Origin: Sipunculus nudus
Lineage: Eukaryota; Annelida; Sipuncula; Golfingiida; Sipunculidae
Assembly: GCA_026874595.1 (NCBI GenBank)
Contig: CM049316.1
Span: 16,891,839 to 16,955,838 of the forward strand
DNA: 64,000 nucleotides
Direction: 5' to 3'
The position numbers and the translations under genes were made by a program. Position 1 is the stretch's first letter. The number at the start of each line of letters is the position of its first letter. This document shows, in pieces, positions 51,660 to 62,267 of the stretch. The notes beneath the pieces are model-generated. The model saw only the letters and a program-made list of their open reading frames with translations. It was not told the DNA's origin and made no database searches.

Positions 51660-54471
51660 GAACATAACTACAACAATTTTACATGGAGCGCCAAAGATGA
51701 TAGAACTAAAGACGCCGGACAAATCGCAATGGTGCAGACAGAATCCGCGCCATGCGATGAAACAATGATAAATTGTGTTATTAATATCTTTTCTTCATCA
51801 CAATCGGGCCAAACTAAGCCAATCACGCATACCAGCACGATAAATCGATAATTTGCGGAAAGATCCACGCTTCCTGGCGACGGGAAGCAGACCGCACGGC
51901 AGGCCGTCATTTTTTTGCATGTATGTTCATCGGTGTTTCAAGATTTTTTCAACATTGTTTTTTAACCATGAAAAAATAAAGGATCTACACGCAAGTTACG
52001 TTTGAAATGTTTTTGAATAGTTTTATAAATATTCGGATTCTTTTCAACTTTAAGCTGCCTCGAGTAGAATTGAAAAAAAAAACTTGTAAAAAATGTATAT
52101 GTGGAGTCTTTTTTTTTTAATGAGCTTCATATATGAAATGACTCGGACATACGTTCGTGATCTTTGCACCCATGGACATGCTCAAAGAGTGTTATTGACA
52201 ATTCTGTTATTCTATAAATAGTTCTCTAAATGATGTCAGTGCGCTTATGTGTACATTATTTGGAAATACGACAAGAGAGATATGGCGTTGAAGTCAGACG
52301 ACCTATCATTAAAAGTAAATCATGCGTTGAAAAACGAACCGTGGAAATCATGCTGACAGGCGATAGGCCTGATAGAATAACATGTATACATGGAATAAAC
52401 TAACTTGATGCCTCATTCCAGTGCTGACTACACGCAGTCGTTAGGTATTAGGGGACAAAAAGAGAGCTCAATTACCAGCTGGAAAGGCGGGCAATCACAT
52501 GATAAAAAACTACCCTATTACGTATCCTCTCCATGCACCATCAACAAATGTGATTTAGGCAGAACTTGAGTTTCCGGAGCTGTGTATTACATGTGTAGTC
52601 AGTGGTACATGTTAGGCTCACGTGTATTTTATACTCGCTTGACACTGTTTACTTGACTCGCCATTTAGGTCCTTCAAATACACAAACAGGGGGCGCGCGG
52701 TCTCCGACGGGCTCCGAAGTTCTTACACAACCGGCGGGGAAAGCGCCCGAGCAGCGTGGCGAGACGGCGCGCGGGCCGAATCGTGTTAGCGAATTCTCTT
52801 GATATGCTTTGTCATTCGTAAAACAGCCGCTGTTTCTGCAGCCTCTGGGCTGTGCTGTAGACAAGTATTTTGACGTGAGCAGCCTCGGTCTAATTAGACC
52901 AGCGGCAACTATATTACCCACTAACTGCATCGCTTACGGTATTACCGACCACATCGCCCCAGCATGCGGGCCCGGTCGGCAGGGCCGTGTAAATTCTACA
53001 GCGCTGACTTGAAACAAGCCCGATTCATTGAGAAAGGGTTACACCACAAGACGAAACATAGTTACTATAGCTTACTAAAGTATCGTCTATCTACTTATCG
53101 AGGACGCTTGCTGGTGTATAAGTCACACACTGACTGACCAGAGGTCAACCTGGGTCATCGCACAGGACGTTGTAAACTTTCGGTGACCATGTTTTCCTGT
53201 TTATTCCCCGGACTATAGCAATAAAACAACACACACGTACGCATAGACAGTTACACGAACTACTAGGAATAAGAGAAATGATCTTCTGCACTACTTATAC
53301 AGGAAAAGCACAGATGTACAGATGGACATACAGTGTTCTTATATATAACACTGAATGATAATATAATAGGGTTATTTCAATATAATATAATATAATATAA
53401 TATAATATAATATAATATAATATAATATAATATAATATAATATAATATAATATAATATAATATAATATAATTAATCACAATCTTTTATATTACTGTGTAC
53501 ACACGTCTAATATATTACACATATTGTATGTTTAATAAAAAACATATAAATATGCATATGTGGATATTTAACGAAAGGTTAAGCGAAACATGTACAACGT
53601 AATTTTTATTACGCATTGTTGTACGAAGATTAGATTAGCAGTGCTGATTTGGTTGGCGAAGACCATATGTCAGAATCTCAAAGCATCATTCGTGGACCCA
53701 GCTATGTGGCAACATGTATAAAGTCTCAGCAGGAAGAGGAAGAGAGAGATGAGGGAAGAAACAAGAAATGTTATTTTTTTGCTGACCTAATTCGAAGAAT
53801 TAATATTTAAATTGCTCATTTAATATGCAATTATTTATTCATTGAAAGTTTAACTATAAGGCTTTTTGCCAGTATTTCCGCGTTTATAGGCTGTTATATG
53901 TCATATACATTTAGTTGAATTCATGTGGTCATTTTTTTACATTTTATTTGTATATAATTATGTCTTTGTTTCCTTTCCATTGGGTAATATCTATCCATTC
54001 CTCCTTGATTGTCCATGTCAATGTGTATGTATATATAAACACCAAAGAACGCGTGCACGTTTATATTTACACATCTGGAACCGCCTAAATTACCCCCATT
54101 TGATATATACATGAATGTTCTTCTTTATGTTGAACGCAAAAATAAGTTAACCCAACCTTACACGGGCGATCTATATGAAAAAATGAATGCCTGTCATGGA
54201 ATTAATAAAATGAAAGAAAAGTCCACTCAGACATATATTCTGAAAGGATTATTTTTATCGAATAAAGGACAAATCTCTTTTTTATGTTTTTCCTGTTTAG
54301 TCAAAATAAAATTGCACAATTGACACAATTCTTTGAATATCTCCTGGTCATGTATATATTATATATGTACATAACGTGAAAAATTAAAACTAAAGAAGGG
54401 CTAACTGCAAGTACCTGCAAAATCTTTAAATTGCATGGGTTTCTCAATTAATTTATATATATATATATATG

Positions 54472-54528
<57 letters not shown>

Positions 54529-55241
54529 TGTTTATTGGCAATAAAATGAGTAATACCATGAGTATGGTATATACGTTAGTATATTCAGAAGGCGTTATAG
54601 ATAATACCCTTTGCTTTTACGACAATAGGCCGGAAATCTGGTTTCTGGCCAATGTCGTAATCACGCGGAATGTGAAGTTGACGTGTTGCTGCCACTCAAA
54701 CTTAAAAGAACTGTCAATCATTCAATCCGAGGCGGCCTGGCTTTATTAAACCGATGGAATCGGAAGGTTAGATTATTGGAGACCTTATGATGAACTACTC
54801 AATACCACAAGCTGTCAGATCAAATGATCTCCTCTTGCCTGGTACAGCGCTCTGTATATTATAAATACGGCCGATTTCTCGCTTATGGCTGTCATTTGAA
54901 TTTATGACGGCTTATCTAATATCTATAAGACAAACTGCGGAGGAGCGTCTATCAAAATAAATATTTATTGAGACGATAAGGGTTATGGAAAAAAAGAAAT
55001 ACATAAATATTGCATTACATATACATTTAACGGGGTCCGCGGCGTCCCTGTATCCGTGAGCGGAGTTAAAAACAGAATGAAAGACGTGTACAAGGGTAGA
55101 TTCGGTAAATGAAGTTAAAATAAATAGTTCAAATATAATTGTTGCTTTTGCTATCGCGATTTAATGTTTATGATATATAAGAATGTATGTTTTAATGCGT
55201 ATATGCCTGTATACCTGTACTACAGGGAGAAATATAAGGAG

Positions 55242-55287
<46 letters not shown>

Positions 55288-55527
55288 GTAAATTGTCATA
55301 TATCAGCATTATATTCAGGTAAGTTTTATGGAACCAATACTAACTTTACTTATTAAAAGATATAATATATATATATTTTAATAAATATATGTATATATAT
55401 TCTCTTTATATATAATTGCACTGGATGCATTTTTTTTCTACTTTATGCACAGAAATTGAGATATAGAAGACTGGTAAATCTCTCTCTCTCTCTTTCTGTC
55501 TTCAGTCAACTCTCTCTCTCTCTCTCT

Positions 55528-55569
<42 letters not shown>

Positions 55570-55715
55570 ATTACACACACACACTAACAGATACACACAC
55601 ACACACACACACAAACGTCTTGTTTTCGCTGAATGCATTCGTATCTTATTCTATAAAATTTAAAAAAGTTAATAAAGGAATGTGCATACTTAGTTTATTC
55701 TTATGTGTTTTGCTG

Positions 55716-55774
<59 letters not shown>

Positions 55775-56508
55775 AATTCATGAATGGTTTTCAACAGTAA
55801 AATCCCACATGCAGGGCTTCGTTTTATGTTACAACCTTTCCAATTGTATATTTTCTCTTTATTTGATTTGATTCTTGTAATTCTATTATACAAATACAGC
55901 TTGTTTCAGCTTGCTTTGATTTTGATGCCCTATAGTATCTTTATAAAAGATTATTATGTTTTATTATACAGCATGGATTAAAACACACCCTGCACTTTAG
56001 ATAAATGGAATTGAGACATGTATGCAGTTCAAAAGTTTTACCAAGAAGACATTACGTTTTTACTAATTTATGTAATAAATATATACAAGGCTCAAATTTG
56101 TCATGTAGTGTAACATATCTGTTTGAGCAGCAAAAAAATACAAAACATTATGGAAGATTGTTGGAGTGACTTTCAAAGGTTATTTTTTGGCAAGACTGTT
56201 TATATATATATACTTTACTTGTGTTTGTGCAACATATACATATACATATCGTGGTACGTGTGTATGAGGTTGCAGTACTGCTGCACTGGAGCCAGACTCA
56301 GGTATATAAGTATATATATATATATATAGTAAGTATAAGACCACTTACCTAGTGGAGAGATGTTGGTATCTGTACTTTTTTCGTCATCATCTTTTTCGTC
56401 CGATGTACCCATGATGGCTGCTATAGAGAACGCTGAAGCCTTTGTAGACAGTTGAGGCTTACAGCTCCCCGTGCCCTCCTCAGCTATGCCCATAATTTCC
56501 GTGGTCAT
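42718..56508 (-). CDS. Tbx20: Tbx20, T-box transcription factor (whole coding span, 7 exons)
   Basis: This is a sequence-specific nuclear transcription factor of the T-box family; in known animals Tbx20 acts in heart, motor neuron and eye development. Coding exons on the minus strand are 56508-56349, 51414-51186, 47422-47149, 46566-46405, 45927-45851, 45463-45357 and 43031-42718. All junctions are GT..AG and phases match (1, 2, 0, 0, 2, 1), giving 440 residues; human TBX20 is about 447. An eh1 Groucho-binding motif (FSIAAIM, residues 27-33) precedes the T-box (about residues 102-297), and a conserved RYHPY motif (about 425-429) lies near the C-terminus. The set eh1, [28 protein letters not shown] and [11 protein letters not shown] identifies Tbx20 rather than other T-box classes. 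Introns are 4934, 3763, 582, 477, 387 and 2325 bp. No convincing poly(A) signal lies close below 42718. UTR limits are not visible. Confidence 0.95.
43650..44280. other. Candidate regulatory block in Tbx20 intron 6
   Basis: Non-repetitive CpG-containing sequence in the 2.3-kb last intron; ORFs on both strands are unrecognised. Confidence 0.3.
45357..45463 (-). CDS. Tbx20: Tbx20 coding exon 6 (post-T-box motif)
   Basis: Acceptor TTGACAG|G completes Arg301. Residues 302-336 read [21 protein letters not shown] followed by [14 protein letters not shown]. The block E-S[19 protein letters not shown] just after the T-box is a Tbx20-class signature and the best single piece of evidence for orthology. 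Donor AAACAG|GTAACC leaves one base of Gly337. Confidence 0.96.
45851..45927 (-). CDS. Tbx20: Tbx20 coding exon 5 (end of T-box)
   Basis: Acceptor TTTTCCAG|ATA; encodes residues 276-300 plus two bases of Arg301. The sequence [17 protein letters not shown] followed by SSRLSDFE is the C-terminal T-box helix region shared by nearly all family members. Donor GAAAG|GTAATT. The exon is only 77 bp long and is placed by homology plus phase agreement with exons 4 and 6. Confidence 0.95.
46118..46158. repeat. (TA)n microsatellite in Tbx20 intron 4
   Basis: 41 bp, followed by TATG-interrupted TA to 46190. Confidence 0.95.
46207..46247. repeat. (AAT)n in Tbx20 intron 4
   Basis: About 13 AAT units between exons 4 and 5, 50 bp from a TA array at 46118-46158. 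Confidence 0.95.
46405..46566 (-). CDS. Tbx20: Tbx20 coding exon 4 (T-box)
   Basis: Acceptor GTGTAG|ATT; 54 codons, residues 222-275, phase 0 at both ends. The protein reads [18 protein letters not shown], then a variable loop ([12 protein letters not shown]), then [20 protein letters not shown] and NQL. HKYQPR and FPET.F.AVTAYQN are hallmark T-box motifs. Donor CTG|GTAAGT. The exon ends just under 60 codons, so a simple ORF scan misses it. Confidence 0.96.
47149..47422 (-). CDS. Tbx20: Tbx20 coding exon 3 (T-box core)
   Basis: Acceptor TTTACAG|G completes Arg130; 91 whole codons cover residues 131-221. It carries the most conserved T-box stretch: [66 protein letters not shown] and [11 protein letters not shown]. 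Only a few conservative changes separate it from vertebrate Tbx20. The exon ends ...NGH with donor CAT|GTGAGT in phase 0. Confidence 0.97.
47681..47780. repeat. (AAT)n in Tbx20 intron 2
   Basis: About 32 AAT units with two single-base slips; lies 260 bp upstream of exon 3. Confidence 0.95.
48400..48640. other. Candidate regulatory block in Tbx20 intron 2
   Basis: 240-bp island with CCACTTAATATGCAAAT-like sequence near 48577, which includes an octamer-type ATGCAAAT. Confidence 0.35.
48878..48926. repeat. (TA)n microsatellite in Tbx20 intron 2
   Basis: 49 bp of pure TA. Confidence 0.95.
49880..50700. other. Candidate regulatory block in Tbx20 intron 2
   Basis: GC-rich island including CCGGAGCCGCCGGCG at about 50076, the T-box palindrome AGGTGTGCATGACACCT (50351-50367) and a CRE TGACGTCA (50607-50614). 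Two overlapping plus-strand ORFs (49887-50151) share the same DNA in different frames and are probably chance. Confidence 0.45.
51186..51414 (-). CDS. Tbx20: Tbx20 coding exon 2 (linker and start of T-box)
   Basis: Acceptor TTCCAG|AG; encodes residues 54-129 and two bases of Arg130. The first half is a low-conservation linker rich in Ser, Ala and Asp. The second half begins the T-box with [20 protein letters not shown] and continues [11 protein letters not shown]. The donor is GGAAG|GTAAAT. Open reading continues upstream of the acceptor to 51532 but is intronic, because the splice phase and homology both start at 51414. On the plus strand this exon also contains a CTCF-like motif at 51386-51401. 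Confidence 0.95.
51609..51652. repeat. (TA)n microsatellite in Tbx20 intron 1
   Basis: 44 bp, about 200 bp upstream of the exon 2 acceptor. Confidence 0.95.
52600..53240. other. CpG-rich candidate enhancer in Tbx20 intron 1
   Basis: The GC-richest stretch of the intron (52688-52790), with AGGGGGCGC (52688-52696). Further on is the perfect 14-bp palindrome GGTCTAATTAGACC (52887-52900), a paired homeodomain-type site. Could also be an alternative promoter. Confidence 0.45.
53380..53473. repeat. (TATAA)n pentamer array in Tbx20 intron 1
   Basis: About 18 perfect TATAA units. The unit is the same as at 34112 but there is no decamer stage. Confidence 0.95.
54453..54526. repeat. (TA)n microsatellite in Tbx20 intron 1
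   Basis: 74 bp with one GTATG interruption. Confidence 0.95.
54550..55070. other. Candidate regulatory block in Tbx20 intron 1
   Basis: Contains the hairpin palindrome at 54617-54660 and a TTATCT GATA site near 54910. Confidence 0.35.
54617..54660. repeat. 44-bp hairpin palindrome in Tbx20 intron 1
   Basis: Left arm (54617-54636) and right arm (54642-54660) pair as TTACGACA, a short internal mismatch/bulge, GGCC, a mismatch, GAAA, around a five-base loop (TCTGG). Pairing stops abruptly outside the arms. Confidence 0.75.
55242..55286. repeat. (TA)n microsatellite in Tbx20 intron 1
   Basis: 45 bp of pure TA. Confidence 0.95.
55479..55616. repeat. (TC)n(TA)n(CA)n compound microsatellite
   Basis: TC runs at 55479-55530, TA at 55530-55567 and ACAC at 55573-55616 follow one another in intron 1. 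Confidence 0.9.
55719..55771. repeat. (TA)n microsatellite in Tbx20 intron 1
   Basis: 53 bp of pure TA. Confidence 0.95.
56349..56508 (-). CDS. Tbx20: Tbx20 coding exon 1 (N-terminus, eh1 motif)
   Basis: Encodes residues 1-53 plus the first base of codon 54. The ATG at 56508 is the natural start: an in-frame TAG lies eight codons upstream (56532-56530) and the -3 base is [18 protein letters not shown] matches the Tbx20 N-terminus; FSIAAIM is an engrailed-homology-1 motif that in the family recruits Groucho/TLE corepressors. It is followed by an acidic DEKDDDEK stretch. The donor is CTAG|GTAAGT. Joining to exon 2 recreates a Glu codon within SPLEKLVE, which parallels the vertebrate KPLEQFVE segment and confirms the junction. 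Confidence 0.93.
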
Positions 56509-56535
56509 ACTGCCGACGTTCTGTTCACCCTACTT

Positions 56536-56649
56536 GTCGTCTGCTTATGCTGGGTGGCTGTCGTTTGGAGAAGCGGCTTGTCGTCTGCTGAGGGGGCTAT
56601 CGTCTGATGTCAACAACTGTCGTCTGCTCAAGGGGCTCTGTCGCCTGAA
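56536..56649 (-). repeat. Six-copy ~20-bp tandem repeat just upstream of the Tbx20 ATG
   Basis: The plus strand carries GTCGTCTGCT or close variants starting at about 56536, 56560, 56580, 56600, 56619 and 56640, a spacing of 19-24 bp. On the Tbx20 sense strand the core reads AGCAGACGAC. It lies 28-140 bp upstream of the start codon, so it is probably in the 5' UTR or core promoter. Units have diverged, so it is not a fresh microsatellite. Confidence 0.75.
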
Positions 56650-57000
56650 CCAAGCGATGTTCCCAAGCCCTGGTTCAAGTTCACCCCTGCCCTAAAGTGT
56701 TCAATTCCCACGCCTCAGTTCCAGATATTCAAATCAGATTTTAACTTTCAAATATTAAGCTCAGATTGTAAGTAAGACAGGTGAGCTGATATTGAAGGCG
56801 TGATACGTAGGAGCTCTGTACGTAAATCCTAGTACATGTAGACTTCCAGTGAAGGTTATAGAGACTGCAGCAACTGGTACATCCTCGGTTTGTTGGGCGC
56901 TCCGGTGTGATTTGGACGTGCTGCTTGTAACTGCTGAAAGCAAATGGAACAATTAGAAAGGGCCCCGTCTCTTATGTATCTCTCGTGCCCTCATGTAAAC

Positions 57001-57180
57001 AGTAAAGAGCCCCAAAATGGGTCTGTTTTCTAGCACTTGAGCGGCCTCCTCAAGTGGGCGGGGCTGTCTAGGGAATATGACAGGGGGCATTCCTGATTCC
57101 GACCAATCAGAGCTCGCCATACGTCACTTTGCCTACAGTGGGCGGGGAGCCGTCGCGGTAATTAGCAAGTTTGGGGATCT
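57001..57180 (-). promoter_or_regulatory. Probable Tbx20 proximal promoter
   Basis: This block sits about 500-670 bp upstream of the ATG. It holds two GC boxes (GGGCGGGG near 57056-57063 and 57140-57147), a CCAAT box (GACCAATCAG, 57101-57110), a CRE-like ACGTCAC (57121-57127) and two inverted NK2-type sites, CACTTGA (57034-57040) and TCAAGTG (57050-57056). A CArG-like CCCAAAATGG (57011-57020) has one mismatch. NK2 (Nkx2.5/tinman) and SRF are known cardiac regulators, which fits Tbx20, but binding is inferred. I see no TATA box at a decisive position. Confidence 0.5.
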
Positions 57181-57680
57181 AGTGTCATTGGACATGGACC
57201 CTCGATATAGTCACTTTCAGCGCATGAATACTTTTGATTAAGTCGATGCACCCGTGGGACTTGTAACAGATCGCGTTGTTTGTTACACTGGCGCGACTTG
57301 GAAGATAAGAAAAGCCGGCAAATTGGGGCGCACGACCCGGCCCTAAAACTCCCGTACTTGAGCGTTTATCAAAACACCAATTCCACGGCATGATGACAGT
57401 GAAGGGCCAGGCCGAGGAGCGGCCATAACGGACCACAGGACCTCCATGAATTCTTTTTATCCAGCCAAGCAGAGGACGATATCGGGCGGGTATAAATCGT
57501 CCGTCATCAGCGGAAAGCCAGCCGACCTCGCACTCACACTATGCCCTCCAAGTGCATCTATCACGGTGTACCACCCACATCGAAACAACACTCCTTCATA
57601 TAGTACTTATACCCGGGAATCTACACTTTATTAATACGCTTGTGAGGCTCACGTATAAATGAATCATACGCACTACCTAG
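57181..57680. other. Upstream Tbx20 flank, promoter-distal
   Basis: CpG-containing sequence continuing from the promoter; opposing ORFs of 62-83 codons are unrecognised. Confidence 0.35.
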
Positions 57681-58002
57681 AATACAACATCAGGGTCGCT
57701 GTTAACACTCCGTCTTTACTGGTTTTCCTGGCTAGGGTGCAATTTGTATTTTTACCACATTTTCCAGGCATTTTTTAGGTCCCCTGCACAAGTTATGATG
57801 CATCACGCCCTGAGACTATTCACTGCTCTTATCACTTCGTCTATAATTCGTTCTTCTGAAGAAATTTGATATGCTGGGAAATCACGGAACACAAATCGAC
57901 TGTGATTTTAGTTTTTATAGTGTGCCACGATTAAGAAGCGGGTTCTTTCAACAGCTTCGTACACTGTGGTACATATATATAATTTATATTTGTAATACCC
58001 CC

Positions 58003-58006
<4 letters not shown>

Positions 58007-58075
<69 letters not shown>
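58007..58075. repeat. (TA)n(GA)n compound microsatellite
   Basis: 34 bp of TA joined to 34 bp of GA, upstream of Tbx20. Confidence 0.95.
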
Positions 58076-58078
<3 letters not shown>

Positions 58079-59149
58079 GGAAAGAAAGATAGAGAGAAGG
58101 AGAAAACAGAGGTTTACTTTAGTCGGAATATCTCGTTTAATAAGTCGTTTAAAACACCAAAAAAGTATTAATACTTAAATATTGCTATGATAAATAAAGG
58201 CATTTGTAAATATAAAGTAAATAAACAGAAACATATTTTACAAATTTCAAATCAGTGTTTATGGTCTCGTCCGTCCTCTGCCGTTTCAAACGTGGATTGC
58301 TTGCATATAAAGGAAATTTAAGGGATTTATAGAGTTAGTTGAATTCATACCCTGCCAAATAGAATTTTCTCTCATGGCTTTCATGCATATATAGCCAGCT
58401 AAAGGTGCATGTTTTATTTTATAAAATAAATTTTAAAAAAATATTATAACTGAATGGAGGAAACTTAATTTCCTTTGAAATGCATGAACTGTACGAGTTC
58501 ACATTGACTTCTTTAATGACTTAATGATATAATGATTTAAGATATTTTGTCAGTATAATATTGTACAAAATGTTTCCGTGCCAGTCTTGAATAATTTATA
58601 ACATATAATATCATATATATTGTGTATGCTTTGTTTATACGCTGCATGGTAGTACGCATATTATATATAATTTATAATACGAGATGAGGTTCAAGTTATA
58701 TATAAAGATATATATATTTCGAGAATTGTTTAGATAAATTCATTTCGGAACGACGTAAACACATACACCTACAAATCGGCACAGCTTTACCCTTTATCCA
58801 ATAAAAATTATTAGCGTAAAAAAAATTACCAATAAACAAACGCTCATTTAAACGGAAAGTGCTCCATAGCTTCGCTTAAATAAACAGAAAATATTATCGC
58901 AAATGTTTGTTCAGACGTTTAAACCGAAAAAGTCAAATGAGTAAAATTTATTAACAAAATCATTAATTTCCTATATCAGTGAAAAGAGCCATGCATGCAG
59001 GCTTACGATAAAACGACAACACCTTTTTAATGTTCTTGGTATACGTGAGTTACGTATGTATTTCTCATTCATGTATAATGGCTATACATAAATTAAGCCT
59101 TGTGTTTATAAATGCAGGTAAACGTTCATGACACGTGGATTAATGAGCG

Positions 59150-60060
59150 GACCTTTTATATAAACCAAGGGGAGATCTGTTGAGAGATTATTACTTTGAA
59201 AATTTCGGAACCGTTAACTTCTTAATTGCTAAACGTGGCACATCTAATGGACATGAAAGTGTGATTATCAAGACCACGCGAGGAGTTATCAGCAAACCAG
59301 AGATTTAAAACCCTTAATGAGGCCGTCAACTGCCATGAAATAGCCACCGGCAAATGGACAACGGTAGACATGCAACTAATTTTATCGCCAGAAGACGAAA
59401 CCAACGTAAACAGCGGAGCAGCACTGGGTCAGCCCTGGCTGAACGTTAATGGCAATGCGCTGCAGATTTGTTAAATGCTTCAATTGAAATCTGATTAAAC
59501 GGAGCTTGCGCGAGGATTATGGCGGCATTACCAGGCACGCACCGCAAATTTTCCACCTAGCGGGGTAGGTATTAACACGATATTCGGTTGACTAACTGAC
59601 CAGGTCCGTACGGCCATGTGGTTTGCTGAACCGGTGACGTGTCCGCCCATGCCAAATCGGACCACCGCTGGGAGGGGGTTTCGCATGACGCCGTCGCTGC
59701 GACCACCTCCTTAGGGAAAAGCCATTCACTCGGCAGCATAAGTCACCTAAAACCCTCAACATTGCTGACACTTGTTTACATTGATAGTTAATTTTGGGTG
59801 TAAATGTCCTTGTCATGGGGTGAGAAAGTTGTCGCATATGACTGACGGGCCATTTCACCGGCCTCAACTCCTGTGACCGCGAAACGTCAACCTTGTATAT
59901 ACATTTCGAAGAAAACGGACCCTGAAGTTACTCGGTACATTCCGAAACAATTCGTTACAACAGAATTTGGTCAAAGTCATCTTCAGCTTTTAAACAATGA
60001 AAAGGTCTATGCCTGGTCAGACCCGTCGCCCCCGCATCGTCTATATAATTGCCTTTATTT
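59150..60060. other. Candidate upstream enhancer of Tbx20
   Basis: About 900 bp of balanced sequence 2.7 kb upstream of the ATG. Two GLI-like sites, GACCACCGC (59660-59668) and GACCACCTC (59701-59709), each differ from GACCACCCA by one or two bases. Confidence 0.35.
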
Positions 60061-60677
60061 GCATTGAAATGATAATGTTCTTAAATGTTAGGAACACGTT
60101 AGTAAAGTTAGGAACAACAGTAATAATTCACGAAGGTAAAAGAAACATAGTATAAAGAAAAAACACATCCATCCAGGCAGGAAAAAATGACAGCATGCAG
60201 CAGATAGAACTATAGCATGCATAGCCAAAACTCATCTATGCGCATTTACGCGTGCACGTTTGAGTTATATAGATAAATATATATAGGACCTTTCATGGAG
60301 TTTTCAAATGCAATTTACACCTGGTGTAGCGATTTCAGATTACCCCTATACGATATCTGATTACTCCTTCAATTCAGTTGTTTCTTTATATTTATCTACC
60401 TAAAATACTTATACTTTTCTTCGTCTGGTTTTCTCAAGTTATGTTGAAGCTTTTAATATCAAATATCTTGTGTTTGCATGGAAAGTGCCCTTCGCTTTGT
60501 TGAAGTGTATGAGTGAATTTAAATAGAACTAACAATATAATTAACATTTTGCCACCATTTTATTTTTTTCATATATTGATTCCAGCTTTTAATTCTCGTA
60601 TATTTCATGTTGTTTATTGAAATAATATATCATGAGTTAAAAGCATAAAATGTATCATTTGTTAAAATCAGAGAGTT

Positions 60678-60693
60678 GGGGGGGGGGGGGGGG
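60678..60693 (+). repeat. Poly(G) run of 16
   Basis: A pure G16 run in AT-rich sequence; it could form a G-quadruplex. Shorter C runs lie near 2240 and 36663. Confidence 0.9.
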
Positions 60694-61052
60694 TAACTGA
60701 CGAATATCGGGTAAATGATCCTTCCTCGGTGGGACCTAGATGTTTCTTTTCAAAGTCATTTTAGGATGGCCTTATGTCCTCTTTATATAATCCGCCACTT
60801 TCGAAGTTGCCACACAAACATAACGTGCATCCTTTTGAATATCAGAAATCATTGTTAAGGCACAACGACAAATCGAGTTTAGTGTACCTGCATGGATATC
60901 TATCTATAGGTTAAATGATGTATATACATCTATCCATATATATATATATGGTTGTTCATGTATTAGGTCAATCTTATAACAGACTCATGTTAAAAAATAC
61001 CGAAAACAAACATTAATTATAGTTGTTCTTGTACTGTAAAAGAACTAAACAA

Positions 61053-61058
<6 letters not shown>

Positions 61059-61102
<44 letters not shown>
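61059..61102. repeat. (TA)n microsatellite
   Basis: 44 bp of pure TA. Confidence 0.95.
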
Positions 61103-61105
<3 letters not shown>

Positions 61106-61279
61106 TTTGCGTATGCACGTGCATGTGTTTTAAAGTCTACATCTTATTAGCGTGCGTGAATGAATATATAAATACATTATAAATAATATATAATCAAATA
61201 GTTAACAAAAAAACTTTTATCGCGTCTTAATAAATATAATATGTTTAGTTGTATGTAAGATCTTATACGGTTTTTTTCA

Positions 61280-61770
61280 TTTCTGACGTTTATAGAGAGG
61301 TTAGAAGCCAGACTGCCTGACCAGGGAGGCCTGGGGTACGGTGTTTATAGCTGCTGCACTATTAGAGCCCTCAGCAGAACACGGTCATTGTTTACAAACT
61401 CCTGACCCCCAGATCTCGTTTAACAGCACGACTAATGACCACGATGTGTCGTTACCGTTGAAATGATGCATCATTAATTATGCGTCCACTCCTGGCGTTC
61501 CTGCGCAGGCCTTGCCTATTTCCCAGCAGGCCGACTGCTCTAGATGAGGGGTGGGGAGAGATACAAGCCGATAAGCTTTTACATGCCCTCGGGCCTCTGT
61601 ACCTGAACGTTATACAGATGCTCGCTTGCCACTACATTTAGTATCTCGCTAAATGACTGTACAAGTGTGTATCGGACACTTGCATCTTGCCCTCGGCCGA
61701 AAACTGTAAATCAGAGCTGATTCTATCGCAGCACTATCCCCGGGAAAAGTTGTTGGATGTCTGATACTGA
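61280..61770. other. Candidate cis-regulatory block
   Basis: Contains the palindrome ATGATGCATCAT (about 61463-61474) followed at once by TAATTATG, a homeodomain core. Confidence 0.3.
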
Positions 61771-61820
61771 ACATGTAGCCAAACTGTGGTATATCTTTAT
61801 CAACTCGCAGACACATAACG

Positions 61821-62142
<322 letters not shown>

Positions 62143-62232
62143 TTCCCCAAGTATATATCAGAGCCATTTTATTTATTTTTTTTTAAAGTAATTTTGTTCA
62201 TGTTTATGTTTTGAAAACTCGATCGAAGTAAT

Positions 62233-62234
<2 letters not shown>

Positions 62235-62267
<33 letters not shown>

